Source: Chromatiaceae bacterium
GTDB taxonomy: Bacteria; Pseudomonadota; Gammaproteobacteria; Chromatiales; Chromatiaceae
Length of the DNA stretch: 64,000 bases
Reading direction: 5' to 3'
NCBI GenBank assembly: GCA_022340805.1
Contig: JAJDNF010000056.1
Span: 18,778 to 82,777 of the forward strand
The translations under genes were made by a program, and so were the position numbers. Positions 19,772 through 32,300 of this stretch are shown here, piece by piece. The stretch's first letter is position 1, and each line of letters begins with the position of its first letter. The notes beneath the pieces were generated by a model. The model ran no database searches. It saw only the letters and a list, made by a program, of their open reading frames with translations, and had not been told where the DNA came from.

Positions 19772-20174
19772 AATAGAGGTCCTTCACGATAGGATCGCCG
19801 GTAAATTCCTCGAGCTGCCGTTGCACGGCCATGAGCGCGGCCCTGCGCAGGCCCTCCTTGCCGTCGCGGGTCTTCAGTTGATTGCCGTCCTGACCGGCAA
19901 TCAGCATTAAGATAGCGTGGCGCAGCGCCGGCGCATGCAGCTGGATCTTCGGCAGCTGCGAGGCGTGCTCGGTCATCAGCTGGATATCGCAGCGGATGTA
20001 CTTTGGACCGCCGCTCAGGTTGCTGACGATCGAGGGGTTGAGCGCGTAATAGCCGGTTTCGATCGCGGGCTTTTCGTCTTCGGCGGCCTGGGCATTGCCG
20101 AACGCCAGGCACAGTGCGGCGAGCAGGACCGCCGTCCTGCTGACGATGCGTGGTTTTAGAGATGAAGCTTTCAT
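19749..20174 (-). CDS. FliL-like protein, outside any flagellar cluster
   Basis: A 141-residue protein matching the FliL family along its mature part: YYALNPSIVSNLSGG, then YIRCDIQLMT, LRHAILMLIAGQDGNQLKTRDGKE and a final DLYFTAYYVK. FliL proteins sit at the flagellar stator. Here the N-terminus (TAVLLAALCLAFGNAQA) looks like a cleavable signal peptide rather than a plain anchor. There is no flagellar gene in the window. ATG 20174 is the likely start; the longer ORF-track version overlaps nagZ. Confidence 0.78.
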   Translation of the reverse strand: MKASSLKPRIVSRTAVLLAALCLAFGNAQAAEDEKPAIETGYYALNPSIVSNLSGGPKYIRCDIQLMTEHASQLPKIQLHAPALRHAILMLIAGQDGNQLKTRDGKEGLRRAALMAVQRQLEEFTGDPIVKDLYFTAYYVK

Positions 20175-20231
20175 GAAGCGCTTTGAACTTATGTCGAATT
20201 TGCAGATTCCTGGCCGGCGGGGTCGCCTCTG

Positions 20232-21286
20232 ATGCTGCACGGCCCGGTGATGATCGACCTGCTCGGGACCGAACTCACTGTCGAGGACCGTGAGCTGCTG
20301 CTGCACCCGGCGACCGGTGGGGTGATCCTGTTTGCACGCAATTTTGCGTCCCCGCAACAGCTGTATCGGCTGGTCCAGGCGATTCATAAACTGCGTTCAC
20401 CGCACCTGCTGATCGCTGTCGACCAGGAGGGCGGACGGGTGCAACGTTTCCGCGAGGGCTTCACCCGCCTGCCGGCGGCGGCGAGTATTGCGCTGCGCTG
20501 CGGAAACGATCCGCGCGTAGCCCGCCGTGCCGCCCGCGAACTGGGCTGGCTGATGGCGGCCGAGCTACGCAGCGTCGGGGTGGATTTCAGCTTTGCACCG
20601 GTGCTCGACCTCGATCGCGGCTTGAGCGGCGTGATCGGCGACCGGGCGTTCGCGGCCTCGCCGGATCTGGTCGGGCAGCTCGCCGGTGCCTGGATGCGTG
20701 GCGCTCGCGAGGCGGGCATGATTAGTGTCGGCAAGCATTTCCCCGGGCACGGTGGGGTCACGGCCGATTCGCATCTCGATCTGCCGGTGGATGCGCGCGC
20801 ACTGGAAGAGCTGATGCGCGACGACATGCAGCCGTTCGCGCGGCTGATCGACAATGGGCTGGAGGGCATCATGCCGGCCCATGTGATCTACTCGTCGTGC
20901 GACAGCCAGCCGGCCGGGTTCTCACGCTTCTGGCTGCATGATGTGCTGCGCGGTCGGCTCGGCTTCCAGGGCGTGATCTTCAGCGACGATCTGAGCATGG
21001 CTGCGGCCGAGTACGGCGGCTGTTACGCCGAACGGGCCCGCGCGGCACTGCAGGCAGGCTGCGATATGGTCCTGGTATGCAACAATCCGGCCGGGGCAGG
21101 CGAGGTCCTTGCGGAGCTGGAGGGGTATCACGATCCGGTTGCACAATCGCGCGCGGTGCGACTGCATGGACGACCGGCGCGACCGCTCGGACGCCTGCGC
21201 GAGGACCCGCGCTGGCAGCGCGCGGTGGAACTGGCCGGACAGCTCAGCGCCGAAACCAATCTGGCGCTCAATCTGGGTGAACCGTG

Positions 21287-21287
<1 letters not shown>
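20232..21287 (+). CDS. nagZ: Beta-N-acetylhexosaminidase NagZ
   Basis: Cytoplasmic glycoside hydrolase family 3 enzyme that removes GlcNAc from anhydro-muropeptides during cell-wall recycling. The VDQEGGRVQR motif, the catalytic His loop (KHFPGHGGVTADSHLDLP) and the nucleophile region (IFSDDLSMAAA) are all intact. The 351-residue length is normal. It is divergent from the FliL-like gene and probably starts its own operon with HPRT and MTIP. The murein context fits the nearby peptide importer and L,D-transpeptidase. Confidence 0.95.
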
Positions 21288-23278
<1,991 letters not shown>

Positions 23279-23324
23279 GTCATAATTCAGCGTCTCGTGT
23301 GGGACCGTGTGTAAAGGGGAGATC

Positions 23325-23615
23325 ATGACAACGGCACAGCAAAGTACATCGGGCAGCGGCTGGTTTTCCAAACTGGTGGTCGTTCTTCTGCTCGGCCTCG
23401 CGATCGGACTGTACCTGCAGATCGTAATGGTCGACGGAAACCGCCAGGCCAACGAACCGGCGCCCCAGGCCAGCGAACCGGCGCCCCAGGCCAGCGTGCG
23501 GGTCGTTGAGAGCAACGCCACCGAGGCCGTAGCGGCCAAGCCGGGATTGCAGGATCTGCCTCAGGCCCAGATGGACCTTATCAAGCGCGTGTTCGCTCCC
23601 GAAACGCTGAACTGA
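23325..23615 (+). CDS. Small single-span membrane protein with short tandem repeat
   Basis: A 96-residue protein behind a strong ribosome-binding site (AAGGGGAGATC). One membrane helix (LVVVLLLGLAIGLYLQIVMV) is followed by a periplasmic Pro/Ala linker containing a doubled EPAPQAS unit, then a short conserved-looking tail (MDLIKRVFAPE). I do not recognise a family. It stands between the SEL1/SH3 gene and the DUF4403 gene on the same strand. Confidence 0.65.
   Translation: MTTAQQSTSGSGWFSKLVVVLLLGLAIGLYLQIVMVDGNRQANEPAPQASEPAPQASVRVVESNATEAVAAKPGLQDLPQAQMDLIKRVFAPETLN
23454..23495 (+). repeat. Tandem 21-bp repeat inside the small membrane protein gene
   Basis: The 21-base unit starting GAACCGGCGCCCCAGG occurs twice back to back without mismatch and encodes EPAPQAS twice. 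Copy number could vary by slippage without breaking the frame. Confidence 0.9.
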
Positions 23616-23872
23616 GCAGGCGCGGGTCGAGCGACGTGCGCCCGAACCGTTTCAAGGCATGGCGCTGCTGCGTTGCGATCTGGGCGGCGCGGGCAATGCC
23701 GCCCGGCACCACCTTTCGCGCGCCGCAGTCCTGATCCCAACGCTGGGCGTGGTCGCGCTCAGCAGCACCGCGTATTGCACCGTATCTGCCGTTATCCCGT
23801 GCAGCGCGACTTGCGCCGGACGCACCCTACGTGAGTTGCAGGACATCCGGTCCGTATAGGCCTCGACAATAA

Positions 23873-25402
23873 GTGCCAAACCAAGCGAAGCGCTACACGA
23901 AGATCCTCGGTGCCGGGTCACTCCTGGCCCTCGCGGTCATCGCGCTTTGGGTCTACCTGCGGCCCTCCTTCGGGCCGGGTACGCATCTGGCGCCGCCACC
24001 GCCGGCACGCGGGCAGGCATCACCAGCCCGGCCAACGGCATCGCTGTCCAGTGTGTTTCTGCCGCTGCATATCCCGATCGCGGCCCTGCGTGAGCGGCTG
24101 GAGCGCGAGGTCCCGCTCACCTTCCATGGCGAGGAGCGCGATCCGGTGCGCGATGCCGCCGTGGCCGACGATGCTCTCGCCTGGAACGCACGGCGAGGCC
24201 CGATACAGGTCGTCGCAGCACAGACGGACCGGCTGGTGCTGAAGGCGGACGTGATCGGTGAGGCACGCATCCGGGGTGTGGTCCGTCCAGCCTCGGGCAC
24301 ACTCGGCAAGCTGTTGGGCGCGATGGCGGGCAGCATCGCCGAGGTCCCGTTCAGTGCGCGCGCGGACGCGCTGGCGACGCTGACCGTCACGATCAGGCCG
24401 CGTCTGATGGCCGACTGGCGGGTGCAGCCAAATGCCACCGCCAAGCTCGATGTGCAGCGCGCCGAGGTGCCGGTGGCGGGTATCACCAGGGTTGATGTGC
24501 GACCACTGGTAAAAAAGGCCCTTGACCGGAAGCTGCGCGAGCAGCTGGACCTGCTCGAGCAGCGTGTCGCGCACGACGATCGCCTGCAACGGATGGCCAC
24601 GCAGGCCTGGACGCAGATGCATCGTGTCGAGCAGTTGAGCAAGGACCCGGTGACCTGGCTGGTAGTCCGGCCTGTGCGAATCGCGGCTACACCGGTCGAG
24701 ATTGGCAAACAGGCAATTCGTTTGGGCCTGGAGGTGCAGGCCGAGACGCAGCTTGTCGTGGCTGCGAACGCACCCGTCCAGTCGGTTCGACCGATGCCGG
24801 CGCTGACTGTTGCGGCCAGCAAGCCGGGCAGGTTGCGGCTCCAGGCAATGGGTATCGCCTCCTGGGATCGGCTAAACGCGGCGTTGGCGGAGCGCCTGGA
24901 AGGGCGTCGTCTGCAGGGCAGCGACGGAACCGAGGTGCAGGTGCGCAGTGCCGAGCTGTCCCCCTGGGGCGACGGCATCCTGCTGAGTCTCGATATCGAT
25001 GCCGAGCACGGCCGCTGGTACCAGGCCAGCGGTCGACTGTATCTGACCGCGCGCCCGCGCCTGGACGTTCAGGCGCAGCAGCTGTATCTCGATGATCTCG
25101 ATTTCGCACTGGAGACCCGGGATGCCCTCGCCACGCTGGCTCACTGGCTGCTCGAGCCGAGTATCGTCGAGGCCCTGCGCCAGAGCGCCTCGATCGATCT
25201 GTCGCCGTATGTCGAACGCGCCAGGGGTGCCGCGTCGGCCGCGCTGCACCAGTTCGTGGCACAGGCCCCCGACGGCCTCCAGCTGAGTGCGGATCTGCGC
25301 GAGATGCGCGTCGTCGGCGTCACGGTCGCGGCCGAGAATCTGCAGATCGCCGTCGATGCCACGGCCGATCTGGCAGCTACCGTCACGCAGCTGAATTTTT
25401 GA
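23873..25402 (+). CDS. DUF4403 envelope protein
   Basis: A 509-residue protein with an N-terminal membrane anchor (LGAGSLLALAVIALWVYL) and a large soluble region of repeated beta-rich lipid-binding-like segments (PLHIPIAALRERLEREVP; LYLTARPRLDVQAQQLYLDDLDF). The pattern fits DUF4403, proposed to resemble BPI/TULIP-type folds; its function is unknown. GTG 23873 is the likely start, with a weak ribosome-binding site. The 257 bases upstream hold only a short 66-codon ORF without recognisable features. Confidence 0.75.
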   Translation: MPNQAKRYTKILGAGSLLALAVIALWVYLRPSFGPGTHLAPPPPARGQASPARPTASLSSVFLPLHIPIAALRERLEREVPLTFHGEERDPVRDAAVADDALAWNARRGPIQVVAAQTDRLVLKADVIGEARIRGVVRPASGTLGKLLGAMAGSIAEVPFSARADALATLTVTIRPRLMADWRVQPNATAKLDVQRAEVPVAGITRVDVRPLVKKALDRKLREQLDLLEQRVAHDDRLQRMATQAWTQMHRVEQLSKDPVTWLVVRPVRIAATPVEIGKQAIRLGLEVQAETQLVVAANAPVQSVRPMPALTVAASKPGRLRLQAMGIASWDRLNAALAERLEGRRLQGSDGTEVQVRSAELSPWGDGILLSLDIDAEHGRWYQASGRLYLTARPRLDVQAQQLYLDDLDFALETRDALATLAHWLLEPSIVEALRQSASIDLSPYVERARGAASAALHQFVAQAPDGLQLSADLREMRVVGVTVAAENLQIAVDATADLAATVTQLNF

Positions 25403-25469
25403 GCGCCGTTGGCTGTGGCAAGGCAAAGGCTAGACGGGACTTCGCAAGCGCTGCCGATTTGCGCATACT

Positions 25470-25538
25470 CACCCATCCATGTTTCTGAGCCGGAATTCAA
25501 CGACAGTGTCCCGGGCGCCTGATCAAGCTGGATGGGTG
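25470..25538. repeat. Inverted repeat upstream of the LssY_C lipoprotein operon
   Basis: CACCCATCCA at 25470-25479 is the exact reverse complement of TGGATGGGTG at 25529-25538, leaving 49 bases between the arms. It lies about 55 bases before the lipoprotein start and could form an RNA stem or a paired protein site. No T-run follows. Confidence 0.5.
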
Positions 25539-25592
25539 TTGTAAGGTGCGATCCGGGCCGGCCGGTAAAGATAACGCAAGGACCAGTAGCGT

Positions 25593-26894
25593 TTGACATC
25601 GATCGCTAAATTTTCCCTGGCATTGATTGGCGCGCTGATCCTGACGGTGGCAGGCGGCTGTGCCACGGTGGATGCGCCGGCGGATCGCACGGTCGTCGAT
25701 TTCAAGGGGCGAGCGGTCTCGCAGCGTGACGGCAATGTACGGGTCTCGACCAGTGTGCTCTCGGCGGAGGAGAGCCGTGAGCTGTACGGTTTTCCGTTGG
25801 CGGAGAACGGTATCCAGCCGGTCTGGATCGAGGTTGAGAATGGCGACGAGCTTGCCTATTGGCTGTTGTCGCTGGGCCTTGATCCGAATTTTTTTCCGGC
25901 CTCTGAGGTCGCCGACCTGTATGCCCGGGACGGCCCGGGGGCAGCCGAGATCGAACAACGATTTCGGCAGCTCGCCTGGCGTAATCCCGTTCCGCCCGGT
26001 GCCACGGTCTCCGGTGTGGTCCTCACCAACCTCGACGAAGGGGTGAAGCTGGTCCAGCTCGATCTGGTGGCTGACGGTCGTATGAAGACCTTTGCATTGT
26101 TCAACTTTATCCCGGGATTCCGCGCCGACTTTGCGTCGAAAGAGACCCGGCTGGCCGATCTTTATCCGGCCGACGCAATCATCGATTACGCCACGGACGA
26201 CAAGCTGCGAACCGCTCTTGAGCAGTTGCCCTGCTGCGTGACGAACAAAAGCGGCAGCCGCGACGGCGACCCGCTCAACCTGGTGATCATCGGCAGTGTT
26301 CAGGACGCCTTCCCGGCATTGGTGCGACGCGGCTGGCGCCCTACCGAGCAGACATGGTTCGGCTCGGTAACCAAGATGATGAGTTCGGCGCTGTTCGGTG
26401 AGCGCTACCGTTACGCACCGGTGAGCCCGCTTTACCTGTATGGACGACCGCAGGACCTGGCCATGCAAAAGGCGCGTGACAATATCCATCAGCGCAACCA
26501 TCTCCGCTTGTGGCGCGCGCCGATGCTGTATCGAGGAAAACAGGTGTGGGTAGGGCAGATCAGCCGCGACATCGGCAGCCGCCTGACGATCCACTCGCCC
26601 TATCTGACCACGCACAAGATCGACCCGGACGTGGACGAGGCGCGCAGCGCGCTGACCGAGGACATGGCCTATTCGCAGAACCTGTCCGCGATCGGCCTGG
26701 TCGGTGGCGTCGGCGCGGCGCCCAAGTCCGCCCCACGCGGAAACCTGACCACCGATCCGTACTACACGGACGGGTTGCGCGTGGTGCTGATATTCGATGT
26801 CCGGCCGACATCTCTGGCCGACATCGATGTTCTCCCCTGGGAGGGGCGACAGGGCGGCTTCGTTGAACAGTCGGTCAAACGGACGGCGCAATGA
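25593..26894 (+). CDS. LssY_C-domain lipoprotein, first copy
   Basis: A 433-residue lipoprotein (lipobox LTVAGGC) whose C-terminal half resembles the LssY C-terminal domain (LNLVIIGSVQDAFPALVRRGWRP; PLYLYGRPQDLAMQKARDN). The N-terminal half (VSTSVLSAEESRELYGF...GIQPVWIEVEN) is shared with the next gene. A vicinal cysteine pair (QLPCCV) is conserved in both copies. It probably starts at TTG 25593 behind AAGGA. Function is unknown; the protein is presumably periplasmic or on the outer membrane. Confidence 0.78.
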   Translation: MTSIAKFSLALIGALILTVAGGCATVDAPADRTVVDFKGRAVSQRDGNVRVSTSVLSAEESRELYGFPLAENGIQPVWIEVENGDELAYWLLSLGLDPNFFPASEVADLYARDGPGAAEIEQRFRQLAWRNPVPPGATVSGVVLTNLDEGVKLVQLDLVADGRMKTFALFNFIPGFRADFASKETRLADLYPADAIIDYATDDKLRTALEQLPCCVTNKSGSRDGDPLNLVIIGSVQDAFPALVRRGWRPTEQTWFGSVTKMMSSALFGERYRYAPVSPLYLYGRPQDLAMQKARDNIHQRNHLRLWRAPMLYRGKQVWVGQISRDIGSRLTIHSPYLTTHKIDPDVDEARSALTEDMAYSQNLSAIGLVGGVGAAPKSAPRGNLTTDPYYTDGLRVVLIFDVRPTSLADIDVLPWEGRQGGFVEQSVKRTAQ

Positions 26895-28168
26895 AGGCAA
26901 CGATCAACTTGGCCAAAGGGTATATGCAGAGACCTCGGCCAGGGATATCGGCTGCGCTGCTGCTCGCGGCCGCGCTGCTGGCATCCGCTTTGACTGGCTG
27001 CGCGACCTGGCATGCCCCGGACAAGTTCGACGACAGGCAGCTGCGTGTGCGCGCGGAAAGCGCCACGGTGCGCGATGTGAAGTTGAGCGCTGCGGTGCTC
27101 AGTGCCGAGGAAAGCCGGCGAATCTTCGGCGCCGACGTCAATGGTGCCGGCATACAGCCGGTCTGGGTCGAGGTGGAAAATTCCACGTCCCACACCCTCT
27201 GGCTGCTGCGCGCTGGCACCGATCCGGATTATTTTTCCCCGCTCGAGGTGGCGTGGTCTTTTCATACGCCGCTCGCAGGCGAGCGTAATGCGGCACTGGA
27301 TGCGCATTTCGATGAACTCGCGTTGCAAAACCCGATACCACCGCGGACAACCCGAGCCGGCGTTATCTTCGCCACGCCGCACCATCAGACGAGACTGCTC
27401 AATGTCGACCTGCTCGGACAACGCCGGCTGATTCCGTTCACGCTTTTCCTGCCCGTCCCTGACGAAGACGAACCGGAGGATGGCAAGGTGGTTCAGATCA
27501 TGGCGCGGCACGCCCGGTCGCAGGGGCCGGACTACCGGGACCTTGAGGCGCTGCGTGCGGCGCTGCAGGATGCGCCATGTTGTGCGGGCAGCGCGGACAA
27601 CGGCCCGGGCGGCGATCCGGTCAACGTCGTGCTGGTGGGAGAGATCGCAGACCTGGCGGCCGCGCTGGTGCGGCGCGGTTTTCGCGCCCAGATGAGCGAA
27701 TCCGACCGTGAGCAACAGCTGTTTGGCCGCGCGCCGGACGTCGTCGTGCGCAAGGTGAGCCAGGGCGGTGCGCCTGCGTTCTGGCTGCGAGTCTGGCTGG
27801 CGCCGTTCCGGTACCACGGGCAGGCGGTGTTGCTGGGCCAGGCAGCTCGACCGGTGGGGGGGCGCTTCGCGGCGACCGCGCCCGAGGCACGCGAACTGCA
27901 TCCCGATGTGGACGAGGCCAGGAACCTGTTTATCCAGGACATGATGTATTCGGGGGGATTGGCCAGTTTGGGTTTCGTCACCGGCGTCGGCGCTCGACAG
28001 GCCGACCAGTCGGCGGGCGTGGGCTATTTCACGGATGGATTGCGCGCGGTGATGTTTCTGGTGACGCGTCCACTGACCTTGTCCGACCTCCAGCTTCTGG
28101 ACTGGGTCCCTCTTCTGCGGGACCGAACCGCCGATGCAGTAAAGGAGAACCGGCATGCCAAACCCTGA
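26891..28168 (+). CDS. LssY_C-domain lipoprotein, second copy
   Basis: A 425-residue tandem paralogue of the preceding protein, overlapping it by four bases. Lipobox SALTGC is followed by the same N-terminal block (LSAAVLSAEESRRIFG...GIQPVWVEVEN), the vicinal CC pair (DAPCCAG) and an LssY_C-type domain (VNVVLVGEIADLAAALVRRGFR; DVDEARNLFIQDMMYSGGLASLGFV). The two copies have diverged strongly, so the duplication is old. An alpha/beta hydrolase lipoprotein overlaps its 3' end. Confidence 0.78.
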   Translation: MKATINLAKGYMQRPRPGISAALLLAAALLASALTGCATWHAPDKFDDRQLRVRAESATVRDVKLSAAVLSAEESRRIFGADVNGAGIQPVWVEVENSTSHTLWLLRAGTDPDYFSPLEVAWSFHTPLAGERNAALDAHFDELALQNPIPPRTTRAGVIFATPHHQTRLLNVDLLGQRRLIPFTLFLPVPDEDEPEDGKVVQIMARHARSQGPDYRDLEALRAALQDAPCCAGSADNGPGGDPVNVVLVGEIADLAAALVRRGFRAQMSESDREQQLFGRAPDVVVRKVSQGGAPAFWLRVWLAPFRYHGQAVLLGQAARPVGGRFAATAPEARELHPDVDEARNLFIQDMMYSGGLASLGFVTGVGARQADQSAGVGYFTDGLRAVMFLVTRPLTLSDLQLLDWVPLLRDRTADAVKENRHAKP

Positions 28169-29282
28169 TCGCCAATGGGTGACGCGTCCGGCCCTTAGGC
28201 GCGGGCATGCCCTATTTGGCACGCTTGTGGTTGTTGCGGGACTGCTGGTCGGTGGTTGCTCTTCGAGGCCGTTGATCACGTATTCGGCCGAAACGCCGCC
28301 GCTGGCCCTGGTGCCTGCATCACAGGCCGGGGTACAGGACAAGCGCGGCCGTTTCCGCGAGATCTTCTGTGCTGTCCTTGAAACCCGGGGCGCTTCGCTG
28401 CCCGACTACCGGCCCTGCGACGAGGCGCTGACCCGGGTCGGTGCAGAGCCGCCCGGTACCGGCGAAAGGGTCGACCTGGGGCAATCCACCCGCCACCTTG
28501 TTGCCGTGTTCGTCCCCGGGATCGGCTGGGACTGTTTCTCGGATTGGCTGGCGCCTGATGGTAGCGTGGCTGAGCACCTGCGCCATTTTGGCTATGACCA
28601 GGTAACACTGCAGGTGGACGGGCTGTCCAGCAGCGCCAATAACGCCCGCCAGATCCGTGATGCGATCCTGCAGATGGACCTGCCCGAAGACGACGCGCGT
28701 CTGGTGCTCATCGGCTACTCGAAAGGGGCGCCCGATATCCTCGAGGCCGTGGTGTCCTACCCGGAGATCCGGGCGCGGGTGGCGGCGGTGGTCAGTACGG
28801 CTGGTGCGATCGGCGGTTCCGCGCTGGCCAATGACGCGACGCAGTCGCAGCTTGGTCTGCTCAGGCACTGGCCAGGGGCCCAGTGTTCGCTCGGTGACGA
28901 GCGTGGGCTGGACAGCCTGCGCCCGGCGACGCGCAAGGCCTGGCTCGCGGACAATACCCTGCCCGACGATTTCCCGTACTACTCGCTGGTGACCTTCCCG
29001 CAGCCCGAGCGTATCTCCGCTGTGCTCAGATTGAGCTACAACAAGTTGGCCCAGTTGGATGCACGCAACGACGGCCAGCTGTTGTTCTATGACCAGGTGA
29101 TCCCGCGCAGCACCCTGGTCGCTTACGTCAATGCCGATCATTGGGCACTGGCCGTGCCGATTGGTCGCACCCATGCTTTTTTGCGCAGCACCTTCGTGAA
29201 TCACAATGACTTCCCGCGCGAGGCCATGTTGGAGGCGCTGCTGCGCTTCGTGGAGTCGGATCTGGCCGCACGCGCGAAGTGA
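28155..29282 (+). CDS. Alpha/beta-hydrolase lipoprotein
   Basis: A 375-residue protein with a lipobox (GLLVGGC). The nucleophile elbow is GYSKG (serine in LVLIGYSKGAPDILEAV) and a likely catalytic histidine lies in VNADHWALAVP. It is VirJ- or lipase-like in layout, but no specific family is recognised. It overlaps the second LssY_C gene by 14 bases, so the three lipoproteins are very likely co-translated and may act together on an envelope lipid or ester. Convergent with the hybrid kinase. Confidence 0.75.
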   Translation: MPNPDRQWVTRPALRRGHALFGTLVVVAGLLVGGCSSRPLITYSAETPPLALVPASQAGVQDKRGRFREIFCAVLETRGASLPDYRPCDEALTRVGAEPPGTGERVDLGQSTRHLVAVFVPGIGWDCFSDWLAPDGSVAEHLRHFGYDQVTLQVDGLSSSANNARQIRDAILQMDLPEDDARLVLIGYSKGAPDILEAVVSYPEIRARVAAVVSTAGAIGGSALANDATQSQLGLLRHWPGAQCSLGDERGLDSLRPATRKAWLADNTLPDDFPYYSLVTFPQPERISAVLRLSYNKLAQLDARNDGQLLFYDQVIPRSTLVAYVNADHWALAVPIGRTHAFLRSTFVNHNDFPREAMLEALLRFVESDLAARAK

Positions 29283-29304
29283 TCCAGTCAGCCAGGCGCA
29301 GGAC

Positions 29305-32300
29305 TCAGCGCGCGATCCACTTTGCCAGCGTGCTGTAAAGGATCTTCGGGTCGACCGGTTTGGCGAGGAAATCGTTCATGCCCGCGTCGAGGCAGCGTCG
29401 CCGGTCCTCGTCGAACGCATTCGCGGTCATTGCAATGATCGGTGTCCGCGCATGCCGCGGCAGTGCGCGGATGCGCCGGGTGGCCTCGATACCGTCCATG
29501 CGCGGCATCTGCATGTCCATCAGGATGGCCGCGTAGTCGTTTGCGGCCGCCAGTTCGACCGCCATCAGGCCATCGCCTGCCTCATCGGTATCCTGCGCAG
29601 CCTGTTCGAGAAACATCACCGCGATCTCGCGGCTGACCGGTTCGTCCTCGACCACCAGGAAGCGCCGTCGCGGATACTCGTGCACCAGCGTCTGCTCGGC
29701 GTCGCCCACCGCCGCGACATCCGCGGGCGCGTTGCCGTCACCCTTGGCCAGCCGCGCGGTGAACCAGAAGGTGCTGCCTTCGCCGGGCGTGCTGACTGCG
29801 CCGGCGTCGCCGCCCATCATCCGGGCGAGCTTCCTGGTGATCGCGAGGCCGAGCCCGGTACCACCGTATCTGCGCGTCGTGGTGTTGTCGGCCTGTTCGA
29901 ACGCGCTGAACAGCCTGTCTATGTCGGCCGGGGCTATGCCGGTCCCGGTGTCCTGCACCTCGAAGCGCAGCATGGCGTAGTCGGGCGTCTCCCGGGCGCA
30001 GACGACACGCAGCGTGATGGTGCCGCGATCGGTGAACTTGACGGCGTTGGCGGCATAGTTGAGCAGGGCCTGCTGCAATCGGCTCGAATCGCCCAGCAAG
30101 GGTCCCGGCAAGGGGTGAGCCTCAACGACCAGCTTGATCTGCTTGGCCTGGGCACGCTCGCGCAGCATCGTCGCGACATTGTTGGTCAGGGTGTCCAGCT
30201 TGACCTGGCGGTGCTCCAGGTCGAACTTGGCGGCCTCGATTTTCGACAGGTCGAGGATTGCGTTGATCACCTCGAGAAGATGCTCGCCGGCGCCCTCGAG
30301 CTTGTCCAGCTGCTCCGACTGCCTGGGCGTAACGCCGGATCGGCGGACCAGATGGGCCATACCGACGATCGCGTTCAGCGGGGTGCGGATCTCGTGCGAC
30401 ATGTTGGCCAGGAAGGCGCTCTTCGCCACATTGGCGGCCTCTGCCTCCTCCTTCGCCGCAGCCAGTTGCTCGGTGCGCTCGACGACCAGCTCCTCGAGGT
30501 GATCGCGGTAGCGCCTGAGTTCCTCTTCGACGCGCTTGCGATCGGTGATGTCCACGGAGATGCCGCACAGCGCGTAGATCCTGCCGTCCTCGTCGCGCAG
30601 TGGCAGCTTGGTCGAGAGATAGGTCGCGGTCACCCCGGTCTTGGGGATCGTGTTGGTCTCTTCCGCACGCAGCGTCTCACCCTCGTCAAGGACACGACGG
30701 TCATTCTTGCGGATGCTGTCGGCGGTCGAAGGATCGAAAAACTTCTCGTCATTAAAGCCAACGATATCGCTGAGGTCCGCCACCTGCAGGAGCTCGCAAA
30801 CGGCCTGGTTCGCGAACAGGTAGCGGCCATCCTGATCCTTCAGGTAGATGTACGCGTCCAGGTTGTCGACGATCATGCGCAGCTTTGCGTCGCTGCGTGC
30901 GACCTCTCCCTGGGCACGCAATACATCGGTGATGTCCTGGGCGATGACCAGCACCTGATCTCGGCCTTGTGCATCGCGCAACGGTTTCTTGATCGAATGG
31001 AAGTGGCGCATCTCACCCGTGGTCGAATCGCGTCGATCCTCGAACACGGTCTCGGTTCGGCCACTGCCAATCACCCCGGCCAGGTCCTCGCGCAACGCGC
31101 GCCCAGTCTCCTGCGATACGCCGAATTCGGCCTCATTCCTGCCAATCATTGCATCCGGTGTCGCGTTGTACAGCAGGCCCGCCGCCCGGTTGCACAGCAG
31201 GAAGTTGGCTGCGTCATCCATGAGCATCAATACATCGGGCATTTCGTCGATGACCGTGCGCAGCAGGCCCTCGCTGCGGCGCAGCGCCGCTTCGGCATCG
31301 CGGCGGTCGGATATGTCGCGCGACAGAAAGATGAAGTGCGCGGCCTGTCCCGCGTCATCGTTCTTGACGGAACCCGAGAGTTCAAACCAGCGCTGGCCGA
31401 TGGGCAGTTCCAACATGAATTGCCTGCCTGCCGAGTGACCTGTCTGAATCGTCTCATTCAGGGCTGCGATGCACACCGCCGCCGCGTCGGGTGGGAGGAT
31501 TTCGGCGATGGTCCGGCCCAGGAAGGCCTCTGGCGGGGCCAAGAGCAAATCCCGCCTGGGTGAGTGAAAATCGACGAAGCGGCCATCTGCGTCCAATTCA
31601 AACAACAGGTCCGGGATTGCCGCCAGGGTCGCCTGCAGCTTGTTTTTCAACGCGAAGATCTCTTGCTCGCGCTGTTTGCGCGCAGTGACGTCGATGTCCA
31701 TACGCACGAAGATAGGCTCATCGGCGGAGTGGCCAGGCACCGCAAAGATAGTCGATTCGACCCAGCGTGGTTCGCCGCCGCGATTGCGGGTCGGATATTC
31801 GGCCGAACCGATCTGCTCCTGGCCTGCAGTGGACCGCTGCAGCAGCGCGGTGAACTCGACGGTCTCCTCTGGGGTGAGCATCAACTGATCGAGCGTCTTG
31901 CCCATTGCCTGCGCGGCAGACCAGCCGTAAAGCCGCTCCGAGGCGGTGTTCCAGTAGCTCACCCGGGCCCTGCGGTCATACCATTGCACCGCGACGTTGG
32001 GCATATTCTCGAGCGTCGCCGAGAGCTGGCGCCTGGCTGACTCGCTGCGTTCCTGGGCCAGCGCAGCGATGCGCAGGGCACGCCCGAACGCCACCAGGGC
32101 GCCCAACAGCGACAGCGCGATAAACGCGAAAGTCAGGCGCCAGGTCCAGATGTCGTCTGAGCCGATCTGCCAGCCACCGTTTGGTACCGCCGCCATCTGC
32201 CAGGATCCGACCGGGAGATTGATATCGGCCAACACCGGATCGTCCGCGAACAGATCCGGGGGACCGAAGAAGATCTCGCCATCGCGCCCCGTCGCATCCC

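Noticed and set aside
23659-23859. A 66-codon ORF between the small membrane protein and DUF4403 genes
   Set aside because: No ribosome-binding site and no family resemblance; probably chance.
26762-28342. A 526-codon minus ORF opposite the second LssY_C lipoprotein
   Set aside because: The plus strand has a lipobox and paralogous domain; the minus ORF has no recognisable motifs.
29206-31563. A 785-codon plus-strand ORF antisense to the CHASE/PAS kinase
   Set aside because: It is a shadow of a GC-rich gene on the opposite strand; the kinase frame has clear PAS, HisKA and receiver motifs and the shadow has none.
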